A DNA stretch of 21,927 nt from JAYEKL01 sp034660995 (lineage in GTDB: Bacteria; Patescibacteriota; Minisyncoccia; JAHIHE01; JAGLIN01). This document shows, one piece after another, positions 14,974 through 21,927 of the stretch. The notes under the pieces were generated by a model, which was given only the letters and a program-made list of their open reading frames with translations, was not told where the DNA came from and ran no database searches. The first letter of the stretch is position 1. Each line of letters starts with the position of its first letter. The DNA lies in contig JAYEKL010000021.1 in NCBI GenBank assembly GCA_034660995.1, forward strand, positions 1 to 21,927, read 5' to 3'. A program made the translations under genes and the position numbers.

Positions 14974-15086
14974 ATAATTTCTACCCAGCTTTAGCTGAGG
15001 GTTCGTGAAGCTTTAGCTTCAAGCGTTTTTGAAACTTGTGAGGTTAAAACCTCGTAGACCCTCAGCTAAAGCTGGGTAGAAATTAT
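14974..15086. repeat. Cruciform element with perfect 29-bp arms
   Basis: 14974-15002 and 15058-15086 are perfect 29-bp inverted repeats (core CTACCCAGCTTTAGCTGAGG). The 55-nt loop itself contains two palindromes, TGAAGCTTTAGCTTCA (15006-15021) and GAGGTTAAAACCTC (15040-15053), giving a three-stem cruciform. The first of these is identical to 177-192. Confidence 0.9.
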
Positions 15087-15151
15087 TTATTTGCCAAAAT
15101 TAAAAAAATAGAGCATACTTAAAATAGATTTAAGCTGATAAAAACAAAAAT

Positions 15152-15508
15152 ATGAAGATACAAAAAGCAAAAAATCCAGAAAACTTAACAGGTTTTGAAC
15201 AAAAACATTTGCCTTGGATTATAATTCCAGAGTTTGTAAAAAAAGATGAAGAAATTGAGATTTTAGTGAAAGTTGGAAAAGTTGACCATCCGATGACAGA
15301 TGAACATTATATTAGAGGAATTCAACTTTGTGTTGACAAAAAATGTTTCAAGAGAATAATGTTAGACCCAGCTAGTCATTCTGAGGCAAAGTTTAAAATT
15401 TTTCTTAAAAAAGATTCTACAATTATAGCAAGGGCAGAGTGTAATTTGCATGGGGTATGGCAGTCGGAGAAGAAGATGATTTTATATCGTGGGAATGATG
15501 ATAAGTAG
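15152..15508 (+). CDS. Superoxide reductase (neelaredoxin / class II type)
   Basis: The 118-residue protein reduces superoxide to hydrogen peroxide at a mononuclear non-heme iron centre, without making oxygen. The ligand set expected from the family is visible: H19 (EQKHLPW, with K18 at the conserved lysine position), H46 and H52 (DHPMTDEHYI), C97 and H100 (CNLHGVW). It lacks the N-terminal rubredoxin-like domain of desulfoferrodoxin, hence class II. No signal peptide, so cytoplasmic. The gene stands alone between two repeat elements; the promoter is not clear. It suggests an anaerobic or microaerobic lifestyle. Confidence 0.93.
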   Translation: MKIQKAKNPENLTGFEQKHLPWIIIPEFVKKDEEIEILVKVGKVDHPMTDEHYIRGIQLCVDKKCFKRIMLDPASHSEAKFKIFLKKDSTIIARAECNLHGVWQSEKKMILYRGNDDK

Positions 15509-15530
15509 GGACTGGTGATTTTTACCGATT

Positions 15531-15623
15531 ATTCCCCTCTAGAGAGGGGGTTGGGGGTGTGTTAAAAAGCTTGTTACGCACCCCTTGCCTCTCTCCTTCC
15601 CAAGGCGGGTAGGAAAGGGGAAT
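15531..15623. repeat. REP-like element (CCCCTCTAGAGAGGGG type)
   Basis: The palindrome CCCCTCTAGAGAGGGG (15534-15549) is followed by GGGGTGTGT ... ACGCACCCC and closed by AGGGGAAT, complementary to the left end ATTCCCCT. The pattern has a GC content far above its surroundings. Confidence 0.8.
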
Positions 15624-15708
15624 TATAAGAAAATTAACAAACACTAAATATTGGTTATTTTCCAAAAATAATGTTTGAAAATTTAAAAATTAAAATTAAA
15701 ATAAGTTT

Positions 15709-17544
15709 ATGAAAAAAAGAACAATTATAATTATTACAATAGTAGTGTTGGCTATTGGTTCTTATGTTGCTTATGGCTTTATGAAGGAGCCAGAGTTAAA
15801 ATATACGACAGCAAAAGTTACAAATGGTGAAATATTGCAAACGGTCTCTGCAACTGGAGCAGTTGAGGCAGAAACAAAATTAGATTTACATTTTATGAAT
15901 TCTGAGAGAATAAGGGAAATAAATGTTAGTGTTGGAGATAGTGTAAAAAAAGATGAAGTTTTGGCTAAATTGGATATAATTCAGTTAACTTCCCAACTCA
16001 ATAAAGCTAAAGCCGGTTTGAGCGCGGCTCAAGCAAATCTTAGCAAACTATTAGAAGGAGCGACTATTGAAGATATTAGAGTATCAGAAACCGCAGTTGC
16101 TAACTCACAAGTTGCCTTAGACAATGCTAAGCAAAATTTAGTAAATACGGAAGCAAGCGCCGTAAAAGATATTGCTAATGCGGAAGCGTCTGTAAATAGC
16201 GCTCAAACTTCTCTTGATAGCGCTAATCAAAGTTTAATAAATACACAAATAGCGAATGAGAATAATCTAGATCAAGATTATGATAACGCCTGGGATATAA
16301 TAAACTCTTCTTTATTAACCGCTGATAATTCGTTAGACGCTAATGATACTGTTTTGGATAATGATGATGCTCAAGATACATTAAGTGTTTTAAATATTCA
16401 ATATCTAAACAACTCTTCCCAAAGCAAAGCGGTTGCTGAAAATTCTTATAATAACGCTAAAGATTATATAAATAGTATCAATTCAAATTTATCTGATGAG
16501 AATATTGATGAAGCGCTTGTGCAATTAAAATCTGCGTTAGAAGATATAAGAATAACCCTGAGCGATACAAGCGATGTTCTCGGAGCGACGATTACCTCCT
16601 CCAAACTTACACAAGCAGAATTAGATGCTTTAAAGTCTAGTATTTCTACTACCAGAACAAACACAAATATAGCAATTTCAAATGCAACCACGGCACAACA
16701 AAATATTTCAACTCAAAAAGTTACAAATCAAACGAGTCTTGATAGCGCGCAAGCAGCGATAAATTCTTACCAAAGCGCTTTAAATTTATCTGAGCAGTCT
16801 TTAAACGCAGTAAAGGCCTCGTCTGATACAAGAATAAATAGTTCTGAAAATTCTGTTAAATCTGCCGAAGGAGCATTAAAACAAGCGCAAGACCAGTTGG
16901 CGTTAAAAACAGCAAAGCCAAGTTATTCTAATGTCTTATTATATAGAGCTCGGGTACAAGAAGCGCAAGCGAGTGTTGATTTAACAGAAAGTCAGATTAG
17001 TGATTCAATCTTAGTTGCTCCACAAAATGGGATAGTAACAGAAATTAATGGTGAAGTCGGAGAATCAATAACTTCGGCAGTTAATTTTATTTCTATAATT
17101 GCTTCGGAAAATTTTGAGATTAAAACCAATATTTCTGAGGTTGATATTGCTAAAGTTAAAATTGATGATAAGGTAGAAATTACTTTTGACGCTTTAGGGC
17201 CAAACAAAAAATTTACTGGGTCAATTACTGAAATAGATCCTGCTCAAACAGAAATTTCTGGTGTAATCTATTATAAAACAGCTACAATTTTTACTGGCAA
17301 CTTAGAAATAATCAAACCAGGAATGACAGCGAATCTTGATATTATTACCGCGAAAAAAGATAATGCAGTGATGATTCCTTTTCAAGCTCTAAAGGAAAAA
17401 AACAATCAAAAATATGTACAAGTTTCTGAAAACAAGATTTTAAGAGATGTATTTGTGGAAGTGGGATTGAGAGGGGATGTTAATATTGAAATTTTGAATG
17501 GATTAAAAGGCGGAGAAGATGTGGTTACATTTATAGAAGAGTAG
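15709..17544 (+). CDS. MacA/HlyD-family periplasmic-adaptor-like protein with long coiled coil
   Basis: The 611-residue membrane fusion protein partners the ABC exporter encoded downstream. An N-terminal anchor (about 5-24) is followed by the first half of a lipoyl domain (45-90, INVSVGDSVKKDEVLAKLD), a very long helical/coiled-coil part (about 91-430), the second lipoyl half (432-465, ILVAPQNGIVTEINGEVGES), a beta barrel (466-545, ending KPGMTANLDI) and a membrane-proximal domain (550-611). MacA proteins are usually near 370-400 residues; the excess lies at about 190-330 and is rich in Asn, Asp and Ser. If the cell has a single membrane, as supposed for CPR, the adaptor would reach across the wall or S-layer and not to an outer membrane. 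Confidence 0.88.
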   Translation: MKKRTIIIITIVVLAIGSYVAYGFMKEPELKYTTAKVTNGEILQTVSATGAVEAETKLDLHFMNSERIREINVSVGDSVKKDEVLAKLDIIQLTSQLNKAKAGLSAAQANLSKLLEGATIEDIRVSETAVANSQVALDNAKQNLVNTEASAVKDIANAEASVNSAQTSLDSANQSLINTQIANENNLDQDYDNAWDIINSSLLTADNSLDANDTVLDNDDAQDTLSVLNIQYLNNSSQSKAVAENSYNNAKDYINSINSNLSDENIDEALVQLKSALEDIRITLSDTSDVLGATITSSKLTQAELDALKSSISTTRTNTNIAISNATTAQQNISTQKVTNQTSLDSAQAAINSYQSALNLSEQSLNAVKASSDTRINSSENSVKSAEGALKQAQDQLALKTAKPSYSNVLLYRARVQEAQASVDLTESQISDSILVAPQNGIVTEINGEVGESITSAVNFISIIASENFEIKTNISEVDIAKVKIDDKVEITFDALGPNKKFTGSITEIDPAQTEISGVIYYKTATIFTGNLEIIKPGMTANLDIITAKKDNAVMIPFQALKEKNNQKYVQVSENKILRDVFVEVGLRGDVNIEILNGLKGGEDVVTFIEE

Positions 17545-17596
17545 AGCGAAAATTTTCAATTACTAAATTTTCAAGCAATTAAATAAAAATATAGTT

Positions 17597-17690
17597 CCGT
17601 CAGAGTCTCCGATAGGGACTCTGACGAGAAAGCGGGATAAACGAGGCTTCTGTCAGAGTCCTCTGCGGAGAGACTCTGACGAGGCGGGAA
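17597..17690. repeat. CGTCAGAG-type double hairpin (copy 1)
   Basis: Hairpin 1 (17599-17625) pairs GTCAGAGTC with GACTCTGAC around a short loop. Hairpin 2 (17652-17680) pairs GTCAGAGTCCTC with GAGAGACTCTGAC. Both are followed by GAGAAAGCGGGAT or GAGGCGGGAAT. The element lies between the adaptor and ATPase genes and recurs at 20042-20140. Confidence 0.88.
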
Positions 17691-17763
17691 TTTTATTTTG
17701 AAATTACAGAAGGTTTTATGCTGTAGTATGGAGTTAACGGTTTTTTAAAGCAAAGCCAACGAG

Positions 17764-17797
17764 TAACAATTTAGCAATACAACAATTTAACAATATA
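17764..17797. repeat. AACAAT-type array before the ATPase start
   Basis: AACAATTTAGCAATAC, AACAATTT and AACAATAT words run up to six bases before the ATPase ATG at 17803. There is no Shine-Dalgarno. Confidence 0.6.
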
Positions 17798-17802
17798 TAT
17801 TT

Positions 17803-18528
17803 ATGTCAACTCTTATCAACTTAAAAAATATCACCAAGGACTATCAAACTGGTGAAGTATTGACCAGTGTTTTAAAGGGGATTTCATTTGAAATAAATGA
17901 TGGGGAGTTTGTGGCGATTATGGGTTCATCGGGGTCTGGAAAATCAACACTGATGTATTTATTGGGATTTTTAGACGCGCCGACTGCAGGTGAATATTAT
18001 TTTGAAGGACAAGATACTTTGAAATTGGATGACGATAAGCTGGCCGAATTTCGTAGTGAAAAAATTGGATTTGTTTTTCAGTCATATAACTTATTACAAC
18101 GGACTTCTGTTTTAGACAATGTTCTCTTACCAACAACATATTTGCATAATTGTAATTTGAAAGAAGCAAATAAAAACGCTGTAAAATTATTAAAAAGGGT
18201 TGGTTTAGGGCATAGACTCCATCATAATCCAAATCAGCTTTCGGGAGGTGAGCAGCAGAGAGTGGCAATTGTTCGCGCTCTTGTTAATAATCCACGATTA
18301 GTTTTGGCTGATGAGCCAACTGGAAATTTAGACAGTAAATCCGGGGAAGAAATTATGGAAATTTTGCAAAGCTTGAATGATGAAGGGCGGACAATTATTA
18401 TGGTAACTCATGAGGAATATACCGCTGAATGCGCAAAAAGGATAATACATGTTAAGGACGGAATGGTAATGGAAGATAGGATTGTTGGGAAGCAGAGAAT
18501 GGCGGTGGATGGAGAGTTTAAGAAGTAG
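17803..18528 (+). CDS. MacB/LolD-type ABC transporter ATPase
   Basis: The 241-residue ATPase powers the exporter. Walker A is GSSGSGKST (41-49), Q-loop Q93 (VFQSYNLL), ABC signature LSGGEQQ (146-152), Walker B LVLADEP (166-172) and the H-loop His is H203 (VTHEEY). ADEPTGNLD and the GFLDAPTAGEYYFEG part place it in the MacB/LolD/FtsE group. It carries no permease domain, so it must work with the two separate FtsX/MacB-type permeases at 18630 and 20185, and with the adaptor at 15709. Spacing between the genes is filled by repeats, but all four genes share one strand. Confidence 0.96.
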   Translation: MSTLINLKNITKDYQTGEVLTSVLKGISFEINDGEFVAIMGSSGSGKSTLMYLLGFLDAPTAGEYYFEGQDTLKLDDDKLAEFRSEKIGFVFQSYNLLQRTSVLDNVLLPTTYLHNCNLKEANKNAVKLLKRVGLGHRLHHNPNQLSGGEQQRVAIVRALVNNPRLVLADEPTGNLDSKSGEEIMEILQSLNDEGRTIIMVTHEEYTAECAKRIIHVKDGMVMEDRIVGKQRMAVDGEFKK

Positions 18529-18625
18529 TTTAAAAGTTCGTAAAGTTATAAAGTTTATAAAGTTAAAAGTTTATAAAGTCAAGATTTAAAAACCGCACTT
18601 TTTACTTTATAAACTTTATAAACTT
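18529..18625. repeat. AAAGTTTATAAAGTT-type array with complementary arm
   Basis: The left arm (18531-18579) has AAAGTTCGT, AAAGTTAT, AAAGTTTAT words, the right arm (18599-18621) the complementary ACTTTATAAACTTTATAAAC. It fills the whole gap up to the permease and can fold as a hairpin in the mRNA. Confidence 0.75.
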
Positions 18626-18629
18626 GTTT

Positions 18630-19862
18630 ATGAATATAATACAAACAATAAAATCTTCTCTTACGAATTTAGCCGCCAATAAGGTTCGGTCTTTTTTGAC
18701 TATGCTTGGAATGATTATCGGTGTTGGGTCGGTGATTGCGATTATGTCTGTTGGCGCGGGGGCGCAAAGTTTAATTTTTAATGAAATTTCTTCTTTCGGA
18801 AGTAATCTGATTGGTGTTATGTCAGGTGGAAGTGAAGATGATGGACCTTCGGCAGCAATGATGGGGATAGTAGTTACCACTCTAACTTATGGTGACGCTA
18901 AAGCGATTAATGAAATTCCACATGTTACAGCAGTAACTCCTTACGCAACAGGAAACGCGAATGTTTCTTTTGGCGATAAAATAAAGAACGCGCCTTTTGT
19001 TGGTGTTATTTCGGAATATGTAGATGTGGAAGATAGCAGAGTAAGCTCTGGGGTGTTTATTTCGCCAGAAGAGAATGAAAGTACAGCAAGGATAGCTGTA
19101 CTTGGTTCAGAGATTAAAGAAGATTTATTTGGTGATGAGAATCCTTTAAATAAAAGAATAAAAATAGATAAAATAAGTTTTTTAGTTATAGGGGTTATGG
19201 AGAAAAAAGGGGCATCGCTAATAGCAAGTCGTGATAAGGATATTTTTATTCCTGTAAAAACGGCGCAAAAAATAATGTTAGGAGTTGATCATGTCGGATT
19301 GATCAGGGCTAAAGTTGATGATGAAAAAAATATGCCATTTATTACTAGTGAAATCAAAAAACTTTTACAGCAAAGACACAACATTAAAGACTCTAAAAAA
19401 ATTGATTTCACAGTTCGCGGTATGGATCAGGCTTTGGATATGATTGGTATGGTGACAGATGCTTTAAATTTATTTCTTGGCGCTATTGCGGCAATTTCTT
19501 TAATCGTTGGTGGAATCGGGATTATGAATATTATGCTTGTTTCTGTCACAGAACGGACACGGGAAATTGGTTTACGAAAAGCATTGGGAGCTAAGAAAGG
19601 AGATATTTTAACACAATTTTTGATGGAGTCAGTAATAATTACTTTTATCGGTGGTTTAATCGGTATTATCGGTGGTTCAATTTTTGCTGCTTTGATTGCT
19701 GGAGGAGCGCAGTATTTTGGTTATGATTGGGATTTGGTAATTACATCGTTCTCAATAATTTTATCTTTTGTTATTGCTGTTGCAATTGGGCTTGTCTTTG
19801 GAATTTATCCCGCGAATAAAGCGGCAAAATTGAATGCGATTGAAGCATTAAGATATGAATAG
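18630..19862 (+). CDS. MacB-type ABC permease (first)
   Basis: The 410-residue permease has four membrane helices: TM1 at about 21-44 (FLTMLGMIIGVGSVIAIMSV), then a large external domain, then TM2 about 280-304, TM3 about 334-357 and TM4 about 370-394. Conserved FtsX/MacB parts are GGIGIMNIML and TERTREIGLRKALGAKK in the TM2-TM3 region and a terminal KLNAIEALRYE. The ATG at 18630 is preferred over a TTG two codons earlier. It probably pairs with the second permease and the ATPase upstream to export a peptide, lipid or other substrate; the substrate cannot be read from the sequence. Confidence 0.93.
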   Translation: MNIIQTIKSSLTNLAANKVRSFLTMLGMIIGVGSVIAIMSVGAGAQSLIFNEISSFGSNLIGVMSGGSEDDGPSAAMMGIVVTTLTYGDAKAINEIPHVTAVTPYATGNANVSFGDKIKNAPFVGVISEYVDVEDSRVSSGVFISPEENESTARIAVLGSEIKEDLFGDENPLNKRIKIDKISFLVIGVMEKKGASLIASRDKDIFIPVKTAQKIMLGVDHVGLIRAKVDDEKNMPFITSEIKKLLQQRHNIKDSKKIDFTVRGMDQALDMIGMVTDALNLFLGAIAAISLIVGGIGIMNIMLVSVTERTREIGLRKALGAKKGDILTQFLMESVIITFIGGLIGIIGGSIFAALIAGGAQYFGYDWDLVITSFSIILSFVIAVAIGLVFGIYPANKAAKLNAIEALRYE

Positions 19863-19940
19863 AAAGTTAGAAAGTTTGTAAAGTAGAAAGTTTGTAAAGT
19901 TATAAAGTTTGTAAAGTAGAAAGTTTCTAAAGTTTCCACT
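19863..19940. repeat. AAAGTTTGTAAAG-type array after the first permease
   Basis: At least eight words of the type AAAGTTTGT, AAAGTAG and AAAGTTAT follow within 80 nt of the stop codon, all in one orientation. There is no gene here. Confidence 0.75.
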
Positions 19941-19963
19941 TGCTACGCTCTATGCTAATGTGT

Positions 19964-20140
19964 CCCGTCAGAGCTTCCGTTTCGTCTACCCCGTCAGAGC
20001 TTCCGTTCCATCTGCCCCGTCAGAGTCTCCATTCCGTCTGCCCCGTCAGAGTCTCCGTTAGGGACTCTGACGAGAAAGCGGGATGAACGAGACTTCTCTG
20101 CCAGAGTCCTTATGCGGAGAGACTCTAACGAGGCGGGAAT
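19964..20140. repeat. CGTCAGAG-type element (copy 2) with 26-bp tandem expansion
   Basis: Three tandem units of exactly 26 bp, each beginning CCCGTCAGAG, start at 19964, 19990 and 20016. A fourth start at 20042 runs into a full element: hairpin 1 (20045-20071) and hairpin 2 (20101-20129), then GAGGCGGGAAT-like sequence. The full part matches the copy at 17597-17690. The units are half hairpins, so the left end looks expanded. Confidence 0.88.
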
Positions 20141-20154
20141 ATGAGTAAATAAAT

Positions 20155-20180
20155 TTAACAATAGAGCAATAGAATAATAT
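20155..20180. repeat. AACAAT-type array before the second permease
   Basis: TTAACAATAGAGCAATAGAAT words end four bases before the ATG at 20185, as for the ATPase. There is no Shine-Dalgarno. Confidence 0.55.
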
Positions 20181-20184
20181 ATTC

Positions 20185-21444
20185 ATGTCAATATTTTCAC
20201 TAAAAACTATAAAACTCGCTATCGTGGGGTTGAAAGCGAATAAAACTAGAACGGCATTGTCAATGCTGGGAATTGTGATTGGAGTGGCGGCGGTAATTGT
20301 GATCGTTTCGGTAGGACAGGGGTTGAAAGTTTTAATTGTGGATCAGATTAATGTTTTTGGGGAAAATATGATGTCTGTGAGCGTTAAAGTGCCAGGGAGC
20401 GACTATGGAGCTTCAATGCGGTCAATGGCAGAGGGGACGGTAATCACCACCCTAAAATATGATGATGTGGAAGCGGTGCGAGATAAAAAAAGGTTTCCTT
20501 ATATTAAGGCAGTTTCTGGCTATGCGGCGGGGATGGAATGGGCGACTTATCAAGAAAAGGAAAAACAGGTAATGTTTATTTCTACAGATGCTTATTATCC
20601 TGACATTGATGGGCAGTTGAAAATGTCGCAAGGAACATATTTTACAAATGAAGAAGAAAGAGGAATGGCAAAAGTTGTTGTTATTGGAAGCAAAATAGCT
20701 AGCAAGTTTTTTGGCGAGAAAGATCCCATTGGCGAGCAGATAAAAATTAAACAAATTAATTTTAAGGTAATTGGTGTAGTAGCAGATCGGGGGATGGTGA
20801 TGACATTTGATTATGATACTATGGTCTATCTTCCTTTAAAAACTGCGCAGAAATTAATTACGGGAGCCGATCATTTGGTTGAATTTGCAATAGTAATGGA
20901 AGATGATCAGCATTTTGCGCAGGCAAAAGCGGAAATTTCTCAATTACTTCGCCAGAGACATAACATTAGTGATCCTAGTAAGGATGATTTTGAAATAATG
21001 TCTATGGATCAAATAATTGAAATTGTAAATACCGTAACAAGCTTGATTTCAATATTATTAGGCTTGCTGGCAGCAATTTCTTTATTAGTTGGTGGTGTAG
21101 GAATTATGAATATAATGCTTGTTATTGTTGCCGAACGAACACGGGAAATTGGGCTTAGAAAATCGTTAGGAGCTAGGCAAGAAGATATTTTAAATCAGTT
21201 TGTTGCAGAAGCTGTTTTAATCTCTGTTTTTGGCGGGTTGATTGGGATTATTTTTGGAATTTTTATCTCTTTTGTAGTAACTCTTACTGTTAGGGTGTAT
21301 AATTTTGATTGGCCATTTACAATTTCTATTGAGGCAATATGCATCTCATTTATTGTTGCTATTGGGTTCGGAATTGTTTTTGGCTGGTATCCAGCAAAAA
21401 AAGCGGCAAAATTGAATCCGATTGATGCGTTGAGATATGAGTAA
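20185..21444 (+). CDS. MacB-type ABC permease (second)
   Basis: The 419-residue permease is a paralogue of the one at 18630. TM1 is at about 24-45 (ALSMLGIVIGVAAVIVIVSV), followed by a large external domain. The C-terminal half has VGGVGIMNIMLVIVAERTRE (TM2 end) and GLRKSLGARQEDIL, then two more helices and the terminal KLNPIDALRYE. Both permeases share the same domain order and the RQRHNI motif in the external domain. With one ATPase gene for two permeases, a heterodimeric exporter is likely. The start codon follows an AACAAT array. Confidence 0.93.
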   Translation: MSIFSLKTIKLAIVGLKANKTRTALSMLGIVIGVAAVIVIVSVGQGLKVLIVDQINVFGENMMSVSVKVPGSDYGASMRSMAEGTVITTLKYDDVEAVRDKKRFPYIKAVSGYAAGMEWATYQEKEKQVMFISTDAYYPDIDGQLKMSQGTYFTNEEERGMAKVVVIGSKIASKFFGEKDPIGEQIKIKQINFKVIGVVADRGMVMTFDYDTMVYLPLKTAQKLITGADHLVEFAIVMEDDQHFAQAKAEISQLLRQRHNISDPSKDDFEIMSMDQIIEIVNTVTSLISILLGLLAAISLLVGGVGIMNIMLVIVAERTREIGLRKSLGARQEDILNQFVAEAVLISVFGGLIGIIFGIFISFVVTLTVRVYNFDWPFTISIEAICISFIVAIGFGIVFGWYPAKKAAKLNPIDALRYE

Positions 21445-21449
21445 ATCGT

Positions 21450-21494
21450 ATTATTTTCCAAGTGTTTTTTAAAACAAGAAAGCGTGAAAATAAT
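21450..21494 (+). terminator. Possible weak terminator after the exporter genes
   Basis: ATTATTTTC (21450-21458) pairs with GAAAATAAT (21486-21494) around a 27-nt loop six nt after the stop codon. It is AT-rich and lacks a T-tract after it, so it is weak. Confidence 0.3.
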
Positions 21495-21502
21495 TCTATG
21501 TT

Positions 21503-21689
21503 AAAATATTGGATACTAGGATATTAGGATATTGAGATAAATGCTTTGGTGCAATTTATTTTAAAACAATAAACTAAACCAGAGATATTGTTGTGTTGTC
21601 GGGCTGAAACTTTCATTCCAATATCTTAATATCTAATATCTAAATATCCAAAAAGTATCCAAATATCCGAAGTTAATATCCAAAAGTTT
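21503..21689. repeat. GATATTGGATA-type array pair
   Basis: The left array (21508-21537) has TTGGATACTAGGATATTAGG-like words. The right array (21618-21687) has complementary CCAATATCTTAATATC-like words, then AAATATCC units. The centre (21538-21617) shows no gene. The right end touches the promoter at 21690. Confidence 0.7.
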
Positions 21690-21718
21690 TTGACAAATCT
21701 AAACATATCTGGTAGTAT
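21690..21718 (+). promoter_or_regulatory. Promoter near the right end
   Basis: TTGACA (21690-21695), 17-nt spacer, TAGTAT (21713-21718) preceded by TGG (extended -10), the same design as the rplU promoter. Confidence 0.75.
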
Positions 21719-21782
21719 ATAGCTGGTAATTAAACAGTTAATTTTAATTGGTTGATGTTCAAAATAATCTAGATTTTAAATT

Positions 21783-21917
21783 ATGTCGCTATTATTTACT
21801 ATAAAATTACAATCATTTACTATAGTTTGTAAATCATTAAGTTTTTTGCTTAAAAAAGCGATTCTATTAGCTTTTTTTGGTGTGAAACAAATTTTAAGTA
21901 AGAATTTTTCGGAATAA
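21783..21917 (+). CDS. Possible 44-residue protein downstream of a promoter
   Basis: The ATG at 21783 opens MSLLFTIKLQSFTIVCKSLS and the frame ends QILSKNFSE with TAA at 21915-21917. It is hydrophobic with several Lys, so it could be a small membrane peptide or the start of a longer gene broken by a frameshift. It lies about 58 nt after the start expected from the promoter at 21690-21718. No Shine-Dalgarno and no known family. Confidence 0.4.
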   Translation: MSLLFTIKLQSFTIVCKSLSFLLKKAILLAFFGVKQILSKNFSE

Positions 21918-21927
21918 TTAATGCTTG

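Noticed and set aside
19964..20140. CRISPR array
   Set aside because: The 26-bp units are contiguous with no unique spacers, and no cas genes are present.

Overview
The window looks like a piece of chromosome from a small, AT-rich bacterium, most likely Patescibacteria/CPR (a Parcubacteria-like lineage). The reasons are overall gene style, a family 2 glycosyltransferase and a WecA-like transferase of the kind common in that group, a short HrcA, a MacA/MacB-type exporter whose adaptor is unusually long, few Shine-Dalgarno sequences, and very repeat-rich intergenic DNA. The taxonomic placement is inference. TGA ends at least one clear gene (the glycosyltransferase), so the standard bacterial code applies and not the TGA=Gly code of some CPR groups.

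Layout: 1-3150 holds a membrane glycosyltransferase and a WecA/TagO-like polyprenyl-phosphate sugar transferase (+), probably for envelope glycan synthesis. 3163-3597 is rplU with its own promoter and terminator. 3768-5935 is dnaB followed by recR (both -). 5936-6538 is a mosaic of palindromes, followed by a doubtful 74-residue ORF. 6780-8201 is cysS (-), with a promoter, a hairpin leader and a possible tiny transcription unit upstream. 8920-10001 is corA (-), with a possible small ORF behind it. 10055-14103 is the heat-shock locus: hrcA with a near-perfect CIRCE operator, then grpE and dnaK, closed by a strong terminator; dnaJ is not here. The corA and hrcA promoters diverge and share their -35 hexamer. 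14408-14962 holds two small genes not resembling anything I know, one with a good promoter, Shine-Dalgarno and terminators. 15152-15508 is a superoxide reductase. 15709-21444 is a MacA-like adaptor, a MacB/LolD-like ATPase and two MacB-type permeases, which together form one export system. The window ends with a promoter and a short ORF.

The striking feature is the intergenic DNA. Nearly every gap contains (a) REP/MITE-like palindromic elements, of at least seven sequence families, some present twice with compensatory changes in the stems, and (b) imperfect tandem arrays of 7-9 nt words (AACAATAG, AAAGTTTGT, ATTAGGAT, AATTCAAA and others). Several arrays occur as inverted pairs around a central segment and run right up to start codons. 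Two similar sequences also lie in frame inside genes (glycosyltransferase and wecA), and one element supplies the wecA stop codon. This layered inverted-repeat architecture is the best candidate here for something not well described. No tRNA, rRNA, CRISPR array or recognisable transposase was found.
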